Shown: in pieces, positions 9,416-17,950 of the stretch
Layout: each line of letters begins with the position of its first letter
Numbering within the stretch: position 1 is the first letter of the stretch
NCBI RefSeq assembly: GCF_040610475.1
Contig: NZ_JBEXMJ010000008.1
Span: 62,001-126,000, forward strand
Source: Actinopolymorpha sp. NPDC004070
GTDB taxonomy: Bacteria; Actinomycetota; Actinomycetes; Propionibacteriales; Actinopolymorphaceae
Direction of reading: 5' to 3'
Length of the DNA: 64,000 nucleotides
Translations under genes and position numbers: made by a program
Notes under the pieces: generated by a model
Told to the model about the DNA's origin: nothing
What the model saw: only the letters and a program-made list of their open reading frames with translations
The model's database searches: none

Positions 9416-9991
9416 TCACCTCGTGATCGTCGTCCAGTTGCGCAGGAGGGCGTCCAGGGCTTCGAGGAGCCGCTCCCAGGTCTGCTGGCTGTCGGGGGAG
9501 CTGTGGTCGAATCCGCCGCCTGCCTCGGTGTCCACGTAGCCGCGGAAGAAGCTCCCCAGCATGCGTACGGCGTGCGTCTGGTCCGGTTCGGTCAGGTCGT
9601 AGCCGCGCAGGATGGCGCGGGTGTACTCGGCGTGCCGGACACCCGCACTCGCCGTCGCCGTCTGTGGGTCGAGCCGGTACTGCGCGGCGGCGTAGCGGCC
9701 GGGGTGTTCGCGGGCGTAGTCGCGGTAGACGTTCGCCAGCGCTGTCAAGGCGTCCTTGCCGGCCCGGCCGGCCAGCGCCGAGGCCGCCCGGTCGGCCATC
9801 TCCTCCAACGCCAGTAGGGCGATCCGCTTCCTCAGGCCGTCGGAGCTGTCCAGGTGCCAGTACAGGCTGGCGACCTTCACGTCGAACCGCCGGGCCAGCG
9901 CCGAGACGGTCACCTGGTCGAAGCCCTTCTCGTCCGCCAGCTCGGCTCCTGTCTGAACGAGCCGCTCGGCAGTCAGTCCTGCACGCGCCAT
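9416..9991 (-). CDS. TetR-family transcriptional regulator
   Basis: A 191-residue regulator. The N-terminal HTH lies at about 6-52 (GFDQVTVSALARRFDVKVASLYWHL), followed by an all-helical ligand-binding domain of the TetR C-terminal type. ATG at 9991 is chosen because AAGGAGG sits 7 nt upstream. The GTG two codons earlier would be too close to that site. It lies 7 bp upstream of the SGNH hydrolase gene, so the two are co-transcribed. A perfect 19-bp palindrome 35 bp upstream of the start is the likely operator for autoregulation. Confidence 0.88.
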   Translation of the reverse strand: MARAGLTAERLVQTGAELADEKGFDQVTVSALARRFDVKVASLYWHLDSSDGLRKRIALLALEEMADRAASALAGRAGKDALTALANVYRDYAREHPGRYAAAQYRLDPQTATASAGVRHAEYTRAILRGYDLTEPDQTHAVRMLGSFFRGYVDTEAGGGFDHSSPDSQQTWERLLEALDALLRNWTTITR

Positions 9992-10025
9992 GATCACCCC
10001 TCCTTCCCGAGAGAGACTACAGTAT

Positions 10026-10044
10026 TCCCTAAAGTGGTTAGGGA
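10026..10044. promoter_or_regulatory. Likely TetR operator, 19-bp palindrome
   Basis: TCCCTAA-AGTGG-TTAGGGA is a perfect inverted repeat with 7-bp arms and a 5-bp spacer, between the TetR gene and the nitronate monooxygenase gene. Its length, symmetry and position 35 bp from the TetR start are those of a TetR-dimer site. Confidence 0.65.
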
Positions 10045-10115
10045 CGGGGAGGGGCGGGATCGACGGATGCCCCGTTCTGTCCCGGCCCGTCCGGTCGAAC
10101 CTGACGACGGCCGGG

Positions 10116-11090
10116 TCAACCGCTCGTTGCGCGGGCCAGGGCGGCCTCGGCGCCGTCCACCATGGCCCGCACCACGTCGGCTGCGGGCTCCAGGTTGTCG
10201 ATCAGGTCGACGGCCTCGCCGGCCCACACCGGCAGCGGCGGCAGCTCGCCTCGGGCAACCCCGTCCTGGTAGGCCTGGATGGCCGAGGTGTCCGAGGCCA
10301 GTTCGGCCTCCCGGCCGCGCCAGCGGTCGAGGTACGGGTGGCCGAGCGTGCGGGCCGCGTACTTCGAGGGCCATCGGGACCCGCGGGCGATGTCGAGGAC
10401 GCGGCTGCGCTCGGTGTCGTCCCCCCGCCCCTCCACGATCGCCTTCGCGGTCGAAGGGTCGACCAGGGCCTCGAACGTGGCCTGGAAACGGGTGCCGACC
10501 AGCGCTCCGGCCGCACCGAGCGTCAACGCCGCGGCGAGCCCGCGCCCGTCGGCGATCCCACCGGCCGCCAGCACGGGCAGCGGTGCCACCAGGTCGGCCA
10601 CAACGGGCACGAACGTCAGCGTCGACCGCCCGCGCGGAGCCCCGTGTCCGCCGGCCTCGGTGCCCTGCGCCACGATGACGTCGGCGCCCACGTCCACCGC
10701 CTGCCGGGCCTCCTCCAGGCCGGTGACCTGGACGATCAGCGTGACGTCTGCCGCGCGGACACGTTCGGCGAACGGGGCAGGGTCGCCGAAGGACAGCATC
10801 ACCGCGGCCGGCCCGCGTTCCAGCGTCCACTCCATCACGGCGGCGTCCACCGCCCAGGTGAGAAAGCCGACGCTCCACGGCCGGTCGGTGCTGTCCGTGA
10901 GGATGGACAGCTCGCGATCCAGCCATTCCAGGTCACCCTGCCCGCCGCCGAGGATCCCCAGCCCGCCGCCCTCAGAGACTGCCGCCGCGAGCGCACCACC
11001 GGCCGACCCTCCCATCGGTGCCAGCGCGACCGGGTGCCGAATGCCGAACATCTCCGTGAACACCGTCGACAAAGTCATAGCCGTCATCAT
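10116..11090 (-). CDS. Nitronate monooxygenase (2-nitropropane dioxygenase family)
   Basis: A 324-residue FMN-dependent TIM-barrel protein. The N-terminus has the family's PVALAPMGGSAGG block. The middle carries VIVAQGTEAGGHG, the FMN-phosphate and active-site motif of nitronate monooxygenases. It is followed by PVLAAGGIADGRG and GAAGALVGTRF, which complete the flavin site. The enzyme oxidises alkyl nitronates such as propionate-3-nitronate and protects metabolism from them. The first ATG at 11090 is used, but a further in-frame ATG lies a few codons in. There is no operon partner on the same strand. The TetR operator at 10026 lies beyond its 3' end and is not expected to control it. Confidence 0.85.
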   Translation of the reverse strand: MMTAMTLSTVFTEMFGIRHPVALAPMGGSAGGALAAAVSEGGGLGILGGGQGDLEWLDRELSILTDSTDRPWSVGFLTWAVDAAVMEWTLERGPAAVMLSFGDPAPFAERVRAADVTLIVQVTGLEEARQAVDVGADVIVAQGTEAGGHGAPRGRSTLTFVPVVADLVAPLPVLAAGGIADGRGLAAALTLGAAGALVGTRFQATFEALVDPSTAKAIVEGRGDDTERSRVLDIARGSRWPSKYAARTLGHPYLDRWRGREAELASDTSAIQAYQDGVARGELPPLPVWAGEAVDLIDNLEPAADVVRAMVDGAEAALARATSG

Positions 11091-11203
11091 CGCCCCGGTC
11101 GTACGCCATTGCGTGGGCTGCCCGAGATGTCTGGCATTCGCCCCTGCATTCGCCCAAGCGGTGAGGATTGCGTCGCGGCGGGACAGGCAATACCACTTTC
11201 ATC

Positions 11204-12356
11204 ATGGCGGTGAAGGTCAGCGTGGTCGTCCCTGTCTTCAACGGCGGGGAACATCTCGACGAGTGCGCGGAGTCCGTGCTCGCGCAGACCATGCCGCGAG
11301 GCGACTACGAGGTCGTGTTCGTCGACGACGGCTCCACCGACGAGACGCCGCCACTGCTGGACGCCCTCGCCGGGCGGGAGCAGGCGGCTCGGGTCGTGCA
11401 TCATCCCCGAAGCGGGGGACCTGGCGGGCCGCGTAACGCCGGCGTGGAGCAGGCGCAGGGGGAGTACGTCTACTTCCTGGACCAGGACGACCGGTTGGCT
11501 CCACGTGCCCTGGAACGCATGTACGACATGGCGACGCGGTGCGGCTCCGACATCGTGGTCGGCAAGGTCGTCGGTCACGGCCGCGGGGTGGCGAGGAACA
11601 CGTTCGCCGCGTCGCGGGACCGCGCGGACATCCTGACCGACCACCTGCTCGGATTCCTCACGCCGCACAAGCTATTCCGCAGAAGCTTCCTGCTCCGGCA
11701 CGACCTGCGGCTCCCGGAGGGGCCCGCCTGGCTGGAGGACCACCGCTTCGTCGTCGAGGCGTAGTTCAGAGCACGGACCATCAGCGTGCTCGCCGACGAC
11801 GTGTGCTGTCACTGGCTGAAGCGTCCCGCACGTGCCCACCACTCGGCCCGGCGGTTCGACCCGGTGGCGTACTACCGGGCAGTCCGAGACGTCCTCGACG
11901 TCGTGGACGCGCACACCCGGCCGGGTGAGGAACGCGACCAGATGTACGCCCACTGGTATCACGGCAAGATGCTGCGCCTCATGACCTGGCCGGTGTTGTT
12001 CGGCCGGCCCGTGCCCTACAGCCGTTACCGTTGGTACCGCGAGATTCGCCGCCTGGCACTGGAAAGGTTCCCCACCTCGATCGACGACTGGTTGCCGGTC
12101 TCGATGCGCGTCCGGTCGTGGCTCCTGCCTCGGAACGCCTACGATCTGGGACTGGTTCGTCCGGGCGGACAGATGTGGCTGGGGTCCGCAACGTCGGCTG
12201 GGCGGCTCCGCGGAGTTCCCGCCCAGCAAGCCGCCCGCGGACGGCACCCGGACCTTCGACGGCGGCTCCTTTGTCGCCAAGCCCTACTGGACCGGACTCG
12301 GCAACCTCAGTGTGCACGTGAGCCGCCGAAGGGAGAGCAACGCGGGCATGCCCTAG
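11204..12356 (+). pseudogene. Broken family 2 glycosyltransferase
   Basis: The first 186 codons encode a normal GT-A glycosyltransferase N-terminus: VSVVVPVFNGG, VFVDDGSTDETPP and FLDQDDRL (the metal-binding DxD region). A TAG at 11762-11764 then interrupts the frame, right after RFVVEA. The same frame continues without a gap as FRARTISVLADDVCCHWLKR and keeps family-like sequence until about 12150. After that, coding similarity moves to another frame, which ends with AKPYWTGLGNLSVHV and a stop at 12354. The simplest reading is a Tyr-to-amber mutation plus a frame-changing deletion that removed most of the C-terminal domain. Recoding of the TAG or a sequencing error cannot be excluded for the first lesion. 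Confidence 0.8.
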
Positions 12357-12365
12357 AGTGCGGCC
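12354..12365 (+). promoter_or_regulatory. Minus-10 hexamer for leaderless grpB-like gene
   Basis: TAGAGT at 12354-12359 is followed by 6 nt and the ATG at 12366, with no ribosome-binding site. The hexamer overlaps the final stop codon of the broken glycosyltransferase. Confidence 0.5.
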
Positions 12366-12992
12366 ATGCCCGACGAAGAGCGAGACGCCTACCTGGACAC
12401 GGTTCTGATCGGTGGCCGGGAGCCGGTCACCATCGTCGTACGCGACTACGACCCCGCCTGGCCGGACAGGTTCGAGACCCTGCGCGCCCGCATCGTGGAC
12501 GCGCTCGGGACTCGCGCGCTCGACGTTCAGCACATCGGCAGTACCTCCGTCCCGGGCCTGGCCGCGAAGCCCATCATCGACATCCTGGTGACGGTGGCGC
12601 AGGTCGAGGCCGAGGACGACTACGCTCCACCGATGTACGACGCCGGCTTCGCCCTGCGGGTACGCGAGCCGGGCCACCGGATGTTCCGTACGCCCGAACG
12701 GAAGGTGCACGTGCACGTCTACGAGCCGGCCGACCAGGCCGTCACCGACTACCTGGATCTGCGCGACTGGCTTCGGTTCGACGACTCCGATCGGACTCTG
12801 TACGCAGTGACGAAACGCGACCTCGCGCGACGGGAGTGGACGGACATGAACGCCTACGCCGACGCGAAGTCGGCAGTGATCGCGCAGATCCTCGCCAGGG
12901 CACGGGAGTGGCGTTCCTACCGACCGAGCCGAGTCCTGAGCGCCATCCCGAACAGGTTCCTTCACCGCCCCGTGTGTGGGTGGGGTAGGTGA
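12366..12992 (+). CDS. GrpB/UPF0157 family nucleotidyltransferase-fold protein
   Basis: A 208-residue GrpB-family protein. The signature block VRDYDPAWPDRFETLRARI is followed by VQHIGSTSVPGLAAKPIIDILVTV, which contains the GSTSVPG and D-x-D-like residues of the nucleotidyltransferase fold. In some proteins this domain is attached to dephospho-CoA kinase. The function of the stand-alone form is not established. A leaderless start at 12366 is proposed from the TAGAGT hexamer and the lack of a Shine-Dalgarno sequence. The C-terminus (after about residue 185) is poorly conserved. Confidence 0.85.
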   Translation: MPDEERDAYLDTVLIGGREPVTIVVRDYDPAWPDRFETLRARIVDALGTRALDVQHIGSTSVPGLAAKPIIDILVTVAQVEAEDDYAPPMYDAGFALRVREPGHRMFRTPERKVHVHVYEPADQAVTDYLDLRDWLRFDDSDRTLYAVTKRDLARREWTDMNAYADAKSAVIAQILARAREWRSYRPSRVLSAIPNRFLHRPVCGWGR

Positions 12993-13121
12993 AACGAATC
13001 GTCCCACCGGCTGGCGGCGTCGACCATGTGAGTACGACGGCTCAGGAAACTGAAGTTGACGCTGATTCGTCTTGTGGGTAAGGGGTTTCCCGCGCGCATC
13101 AGTCGATCTTGTCGGGTAGAA

Positions 13122-13137
13122 TCGAACGCATGAGCGA
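13122..13137. promoter_or_regulatory. SOS (LexA)-like box overlapping minus-10 and start codon
   Basis: TCGAACGCATGAGCGA fits the actinobacterial LexA consensus TCGAAC-N4-GTTCGA at 10 of 12 defined positions. It overlaps the end of a TAGAAT minus-10 hexamer (13117-13122) and contains the ATG at 13130, so LexA bound here would block a leaderless promoter. 13E12/DUF222 genes of mycobacteria are known LexA targets. Confidence 0.5.
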
Positions 13138-15199
13138 CGGCAGTGGGTTCTTCGGCGACGACTCGGGTGGGGGCCCGGGGTGTCGCCGGGTGCTGCCTGC
13201 GGGGTTGGCGGAGATGCTGCCTGGGCCGCGGCTTGCGGTGCTGGTTGCCTCGGTGGACCGGGCTTTGTGTAACGGGTTCGAGCTGGAGGAACTGGTCAGG
13301 GCGCGTCGGAAGCTGATCGGCTGGCTTGAGGCCGAGTGCCTGTCCGATGTGAACGAGTTGGCCCACACCGCCCCCGGTATGCCTGAGGAGCCGGCGCAAC
13401 GCAGTGTCGAGCTGGACTCGATGACCCAGGTCGTCCTGGAGGCTCTGCTGGGGTGGTCCGGTTATCACGCCGACTGGTATCTGACGCTGGCCACCACCCT
13501 TCCCCGGCTGCCCCGGGTGCGGGAGGCGTTGGTGTCGGGGCGGTTGGAGTTGGCTGAGGTCCGCATCATCGTGGACCGGGTCACCGACGCCGAACCGCAT
13601 CTGTGGGGCGGGATCGAGGACGCGATCTTTCCCAAGGTGCTGGAGCTTCGTGGTGGGTTGTTGCGGGCGAAGGTGGAGGCGGAGGTGGTCAAGGCCGACC
13701 CCGACGCTGCCGCCAAACGACACCGTGCCGCAAGGTCGGGGCGCAATGTCGCGATCTGGCCTGCCGTCGACGGTGTCGCCGACCTCGCCGTCCGAGGGTT
13801 GTCGGCGGACCAGGCCGCGGAGGCGTACGGCTACGTCGACGCCATCGCCCGGGCCGTCAAGTCCAGCGGCGACCCGCGCAGGCTCAGCCAACTGCGTGCG
13901 GACGTGGCCTACTCCCTGCTCGCCGGCACCGCCGACATCACCGGCTGCTCCGCACCCAGCCAAGCTGACCAAACGCACGGTCACAGCGACCTGGACCAGA
14001 CCCCGGTTGACCAGACGGCGCAGGACCAGGCGGCGCAGGACCAGGCGGCTGAGTCGGAGCGGTCCGAGCCGGGGGAGACGGAGCAGGACGGCACAGCGCA
14101 GGACGACGCAGCGCAGGACGACGCAGCGCAGGACCACACAGCGCAGCCTTGTGCCGAGCAGGTAAACGGCGAGCAGCAAACGGCCGAGGAGTCGGCCGAG
14201 GGCGCGCACTGCGACCAGGACGCGCACTGCGCCGTTCACCGGTTCCCCGACCATGATCTGCACGACAGCTGGTGTGAGTGTGGTGACTGCTCCCCGGCTC
14301 AGGTCGCCAGGTGCAGTGTGTGCGGTGCGGCCGCGAACAACGGCGTCCCGGTTCACGACACTGCCGCCCACGACGCAGCAGAGCACGCGGCGGAGCGCGC
14401 TGAGGAGAGCACGGCTGAAGGTGACACGGCTGAAGGTGACCCTGCTGCGGGCGTTGCCAACAGCGAGGGTCGCAACACCGGTCGTCCTGCTGCGGGGCAG
14501 ATCCCGCAGCAGGGCCACCGAGCCGAGGGAACGGACGACCCGCCGGAGCAGCCTGATCCACCCGACCCGCCACCGGACAACTCGACACCACCACCACCGG
14601 CCTGGTCTTCCTCGCAGCCGAGCTGGGGGCCGATCCGAACGCGCGCCAAGATCCAGCTGAACATGCCCCTGACCACCCTGATGGGACTGTCCACCCGGCC
14701 CGGAGAGCTCGGCGGGTTCGGACCCGTCATCACCGAAGTGGCTGAGCGGCTGGTGGCGAACAACCTCACCAACCCCGAAGCCAGATTCAGCGTCGGTGTC
14801 ACCCATCCGGTCACCGGACGCTTACTTCATTTGCATCCGATACCGGCGAGGTTCCTGCGCGGACTACAAGCCGAGCTCGTCCATGCCCGCGACCAGCGGT
14901 GTGCGTGGACCACGTGCCGCAGGCCGGCGGCGACGTGTCACCTGGACCACAACACCGAGTACGCCGACGGCGGGGAAACCGGCGTGGACAACATCGCACC
15001 CCTGTGCCCACGCCACCACAAGGCCAAAACAGAACGCGACTGGAAACTGAAGCAGACCGGGCCCGGCGAACACACCCTCACCGACCCCTTCGGCCGCCAG
15101 TACCACAGCGGAGCGCCCTCACTCACCGACCCTGCGCCACCCGAACCGGTATCTGCCACCGCCGGAACCCAGTCGGCTGACGACCTACCGCCGTTCTGA
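13130..15199 (+). CDS. DUF222 / HNH endonuclease-domain protein (13E12 repeat family)
   Basis: A 689-residue protein. The DUF222 region spans about 20-275 (VDRALCNGFELEELVRARRKLIGW and similar). A long acidic, Gln/Ala/Asp-rich linker of about 230 residues follows, containing 15-bp DNA repeats and a small Cys-rich patch (CECGDCSPAQVARCSVCG). A second DUF222-like segment then leads to a C-terminal HNH nuclease motif with its Zn-binding cysteines (CAWTTCRRPAATCHLDHN, then LCPRHHKAK). The family's biological role is unclear; mobility or DNA repair is suspected. ATG 13130 is chosen because TAGAAT lies 7 nt upstream in a leaderless layout overlapping a LexA-like box. A TTG at 13109 is less likely. 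Confidence 0.87.
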   Translation: MSDGSGFFGDDSGGGPGCRRVLPAGLAEMLPGPRLAVLVASVDRALCNGFELEELVRARRKLIGWLEAECLSDVNELAHTAPGMPEEPAQRSVELDSMTQVVLEALLGWSGYHADWYLTLATTLPRLPRVREALVSGRLELAEVRIIVDRVTDAEPHLWGGIEDAIFPKVLELRGGLLRAKVEAEVVKADPDAAAKRHRAARSGRNVAIWPAVDGVADLAVRGLSADQAAEAYGYVDAIARAVKSSGDPRRLSQLRADVAYSLLAGTADITGCSAPSQADQTHGHSDLDQTPVDQTAQDQAAQDQAAESERSEPGETEQDGTAQDDAAQDDAAQDHTAQPCAEQVNGEQQTAEESAEGAHCDQDAHCAVHRFPDHDLHDSWCECGDCSPAQVARCSVCGAAANNGVPVHDTAAHDAAEHAAERAEESTAEGDTAEGDPAAGVANSEGRNTGRPAAGQIPQQGHRAEGTDDPPEQPDPPDPPPDNSTPPPPAWSSSQPSWGPIRTRAKIQLNMPLTTLMGLSTRPGELGGFGPVITEVAERLVANNLTNPEARFSVGVTHPVTGRLLHLHPIPARFLRGLQAELVHARDQRCAWTTCRRPAATCHLDHNTEYADGGETGVDNIAPLCPRHHKAKTERDWKLKQTGPGEHTLTDPFGRQYHSGAPSLTDPAPPEPVSATAGTQSADDLPPF
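14009..14053 (+). repeat. Three 15-bp in-frame tandem repeats
   Basis: Units GACCAGACGGCGCAG, GACCAGGCGGCGCAG and GACCAGGCGGCTGAG at 14009, 14024 and 14039 encode DQTAQ-DQAAQ-DQAAE in the linker of the DUF222/HNH protein. Confidence 0.85.
14081..14140 (+). repeat. Four 15-bp in-frame tandem repeats
   Basis: Units of 15 bp at 14081, 14096, 14111 and 14126 (core GCGCAGGACGACGCA) extend the Gln-Asp-Ala-rich linker of the same protein. The middle two units are identical, which points to recent slippage. Confidence 0.85.
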
Positions 15200-15226
15200 G
15201 TACGTCAAGGCAGCCTTGCGCGTGGA

Positions 15227-15622
15227 TCAGCCGGGGGTGATGCGCAGCAGGATGCGCGTGCCGCCCTTCTTGCGGAAGCGCTCCAGGGCCATGGCCAGGC
15301 GGAACTGCATGCGGTACTTCGCACGGAACGCCGCCATGACCCGCTCGGTGACGGCAGGGTCGGTGACGACCTCCGCGACGCCGGACACCGACGGCGCGCC
15401 CTCGCCGACCCGGCCCAACCGGGTGCAGGGTCGCATGGTGACCCGCGGGTCCCGGCGGACGCGCCGGACCTTGCCGGTGCTCTCGCCCGTGGTCACGTAC
15501 AACGCGTCGCCGTCACGGACGATCCACACCGTCGTAGCCACCGGCTCGCCGGAGTGGCGGAACGTCGACAGGGAGACGAACGGCTCGTGGTCGAGGAGGG
15601 CAAGGCTCGTAGCGTCGGTCAC
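15227..15622 (-). CDS. PPOX-class F420-dependent oxidoreductase
   Basis: A 131-residue split beta-barrel protein of the PPOX/F420 type. It has LDHEPFVSLSTFRHSGEPVATTVW, DALYVTTGESTGKVRRVRRDPRV and a C-terminal KGGTRILLRITPG strand, in the order seen in F420-dependent reductases of actinobacteria. The basic GKVRRVRRDP segment fits cofactor phosphate binding. GTG 15622 is chosen because the family starts just before the LLDHEPF block. The Shine-Dalgarno sequence is weak, so an earlier start is possible. It is downstream of the ribosomal protection protein gene on the same strand, 85 bp away. Confidence 0.8.
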   Translation of the reverse strand: MTDATSLALLDHEPFVSLSTFRHSGEPVATTVWIVRDGDALYVTTGESTGKVRRVRRDPRVTMRPCTRLGRVGEGAPSVSGVAEVVTDPAVTERVMAAFRAKYRMQFRLAMALERFRKKGGTRILLRITPG

Positions 15623-15707
15623 GGTCAGACCGTAACGGCGCGCGGCTTCCCCCGGCAGCACCACGGCACGACCCCGGCGGAAGAGTGCGGGATGTCGCTC
15701 CCGAGCA

Positions 15708-17735
15708 TCAGCGCTTGACGACGCGAAGGTACTCCCGCCGGTCGAGCGGGTTGTGGTCGGTACGGGGACGAGTGGGTGCCGGCCCGCGCACCGGCTGGTA
15801 GCGCTCGAACGCCGAGTCCAGCATCCCCTCACCGCGGGTCAGCCCCGGCAGCTGCTGCTGCAGCTCGTGCACTCGTGCGGCCGGAATCCCGCCCTCCACG
15901 ACCGCACCAGAACCCTTCACCTGCTGGGATTCCGGCACCCCGCCGAGGCGCACCAACGCAGGCACCACCGCCGCCAACGTGTCCGCCGGGCATTCCAGGT
16001 GGAAGCGGTGCGCCGGCTCCAGCACCATGGTCCCGGCCTGCCGCAGCGCTGCCATCAGCACCAGGGGAGTGAGGTAACGGAAGTCGCCGGCGGTGCTCGA
16101 CATGCTCTTGTCGAACGTGCCGTGGGAGTGACTCTGCCGGGCGTAGTAGCCCGAGTGGGTCATGTACACCGCGATGTCACCGACCTCCCACCCGAACAGC
16201 CCCTGACGCAAGGTCTGCTTGACAGTCTCCTCAACGGCGGTGAAGAAGGCCGGTGGCATCGATCCCAGCTCGACGTCCAGCCCGAACGAGACTCCGGAGC
16301 CCGGCGGCGACGGCTCCACCCGCAGGCCGACGGTGGCGAAGTAGGGGTTGGGGTCGGTGCCGATCAGGTCGAACGCCGCGCCCTTGCCGAGCGGGCGCTC
16401 GACACAGATCACCGACGTCCGCGCGAACTCCACCTCGATCCCGTACTCCTCGGCCAGCGTGGTCGCGACGACCTCCTTCTGCACCTCGCCGTACAGCGAG
16501 ACGTAGATCTCCTGGCGTACGTCGTCCTGGCGCAGGTTGATCAGCGGGTCCTGCTCGGCCAGCTGGGTGAGCGCGAGATGAAGGGCACCCTTGTCGGACG
16601 GCCGCACGGGGAGAACCACCGTCTCCAGCGTCGGCGGGGCGAAGTGATGGGCGGACCCGCCAGGTCGGGGCACGCCGATGGTGTCGCCGATCCGGACGTC
16701 CGCGAGGCCGGTCAGCCTGCCGATCTGGCCGGCGCTGACCGCCGGGCGGGTGGGGGCCGCACCGTTGTCGAAGACCTGGATCCCGGTGACCTTGCTCCCG
16801 GTGCCGTTCGTGCTGAGCGTCCCACTCGTCCCGTTCACACCGTCGGCACCGTCTGCACCGGGCACGCGGTCCCGCAGGCGCACGGTGCCGTCGAACATCC
16901 GTACGTAGGCGATCTTCTCCCCGCCCGGACCGCGGTCGACCTTGAAGACGGTGCCGGACGGCGGCGCGTCCGGATCTCCGTCGGCGGTGGGAAGGAAATC
17001 CCGGATTCCCGCCACCAGGGCGTTGATCCCCGCGCCGGTGATCGCCGAGCCCGCGAACACCGGGTGCACCCGCGCCCGCGCGGTCCGGGCCGCCAGCTCG
17101 TGTCGCACCCGCCCGTCGGTGAGGACGTCGCCGTCGCTGTCGACGTAGGCGGCGAGGAACGTGTCGTCGGCGTCGGCGAGCACCTCGGCCGCGACGGTGG
17201 CGAACGCCGCGTCGCCGTGCTCGTACGGCACGAACCCGGCGTGTGGGGTGCCCTCGTCGTACGTCCGGCCCATCGCCACCACGGCGGGGGTGAGCTTCTC
17301 GGCGATCTCGGCGTACACCCGATCGGCGTCCGCGCCGCGACGGTCGATCTTGTTCACGAAGAGCAGGGTCGGGATGCGCAGGCGGCGCAGGGTGCGCATC
17401 AGCACCCGCGTCTGGGCCTGCACTCCCTCGACGGCCGACACCACCAGCACCGCGCCGTCGAGTACGTTCAGCACCCGCTCGACCTCGGCGATGAAGTCCG
17501 GGTGGCCGGGGGTGTCGATCAGGTTGACCGTCACGCCGTCGAGCACGAACGAGACCACCGCGGACTTGATCGTGATGCCGCGGCGGCGTTCGAGATCGAG
17601 GGAGTCGGTCTGGGTGTTGCCGGCGTCGACGCTGCCGATCTCGTCGATCACCCCGGCGGCGTGCAGCAGCCGCTCGGTCAGGCTCGTCTTACCGGCGTCG
17701 ACGTGTGCGAGGATCCCCAGATTGAGCAGTTTCAC
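15708..17735 (-). CDS. TetM/OtrA-type ribosomal protection protein (EF-G-like GTPase)
   Basis: A 675-residue translational GTPase. G1 is AHVDAGKTS (10-18), G3 DTPGH (74-78) and G4 NKID (128-131). The C-terminal half has the tetracycline-resistance ribosomal-protection pattern rather than EF-G: MTHSGYYARQSHSHGTFDKS, then STAGDFRYLTPLVLMAALRQAGT. It binds the ribosome and dislodges tetracycline-like drugs in Tet(M)/Otr(A) relatives. Many actinobacterial homologues are of unproven drug specificity. A Gly/Asn/Thr-rich insertion near residues 290-315 is absent from Tet(M). The GTG start has AAGGA about 11 nt upstream. A short upstream reading frame overlaps the start. Confidence 0.88.
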   Translation of the reverse strand: MKLLNLGILAHVDAGKTSLTERLLHAAGVIDEIGSVDAGNTQTDSLDLERRRGITIKSAVVSFVLDGVTVNLIDTPGHPDFIAEVERVLNVLDGAVLVVSAVEGVQAQTRVLMRTLRRLRIPTLLFVNKIDRRGADADRVYAEIAEKLTPAVVAMGRTYDEGTPHAGFVPYEHGDAAFATVAAEVLADADDTFLAAYVDSDGDVLTDGRVRHELAARTARARVHPVFAGSAITGAGINALVAGIRDFLPTADGDPDAPPSGTVFKVDRGPGGEKIAYVRMFDGTVRLRDRVPGADGADGVNGTSGTLSTNGTGSKVTGIQVFDNGAAPTRPAVSAGQIGRLTGLADVRIGDTIGVPRPGGSAHHFAPPTLETVVLPVRPSDKGALHLALTQLAEQDPLINLRQDDVRQEIYVSLYGEVQKEVVATTLAEEYGIEVEFARTSVICVERPLGKGAAFDLIGTDPNPYFATVGLRVEPSPPGSGVSFGLDVELGSMPPAFFTAVEETVKQTLRQGLFGWEVGDIAVYMTHSGYYARQSHSHGTFDKSMSSTAGDFRYLTPLVLMAALRQAGTMVLEPAHRFHLECPADTLAAVVPALVRLGGVPESQQVKGSGAVVEGGIPAARVHELQQQLPGLTRGEGMLDSAFERYQPVRGPAPTRPRTDHNPLDRREYLRVVKR

Positions 17736-17799
17736 GAGGCGTCATGTCCTTGGAGTAGATAGCGATCTTCCGCTGGGAGGACATGAGCGCTGGACGCAT
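17689..17799 (-). CDS. Possible leader peptide overlapping the ribosomal protection gene
   Basis: A 36-codon frame (or 31 codons from the second ATG at 17784) begins MRPALMSSQRKIAIYSKD, continues through the GTG start of the ribosomal protection gene in another frame, and ends at TAA 17689-17691, about 46 nt inside it. AGAAGGG lies about 9 nt before the first ATG. Drug-inducible ribosomal protection genes are often preceded by short peptides that couple translation to drug stress. Here the overlap would let terminating ribosomes affect initiation at 17735. There is no homology support; the alternative is chance. Confidence 0.35.
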   Translation of the reverse strand: MRPALMSSQRKIAIYSKDMTPRETAQSGDPRTRRRR

Positions 17800-17950
17800 C
17801 GGGGGCTCGCCCTTCTGTTGGCTGGACTGTCGTTGGCTCGAGTGCCGGTCGGCGTGAGTGAAACAGACCGGCGACGGTGGCGGCAACCGGTTTGTCGGGG
17901 AGATCCCCAACCGGGCGGCGGGCATCGGGCTCACCGGGTGGCGGGGGAGG

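Noticed and set aside
15753..17762. Long plus-strand frame opposite the ribosomal protection gene
   Set aside because: It is His/Arg/Gly-rich, which is typical of antisense frames in GC-rich genes, and has no start signals or domains.
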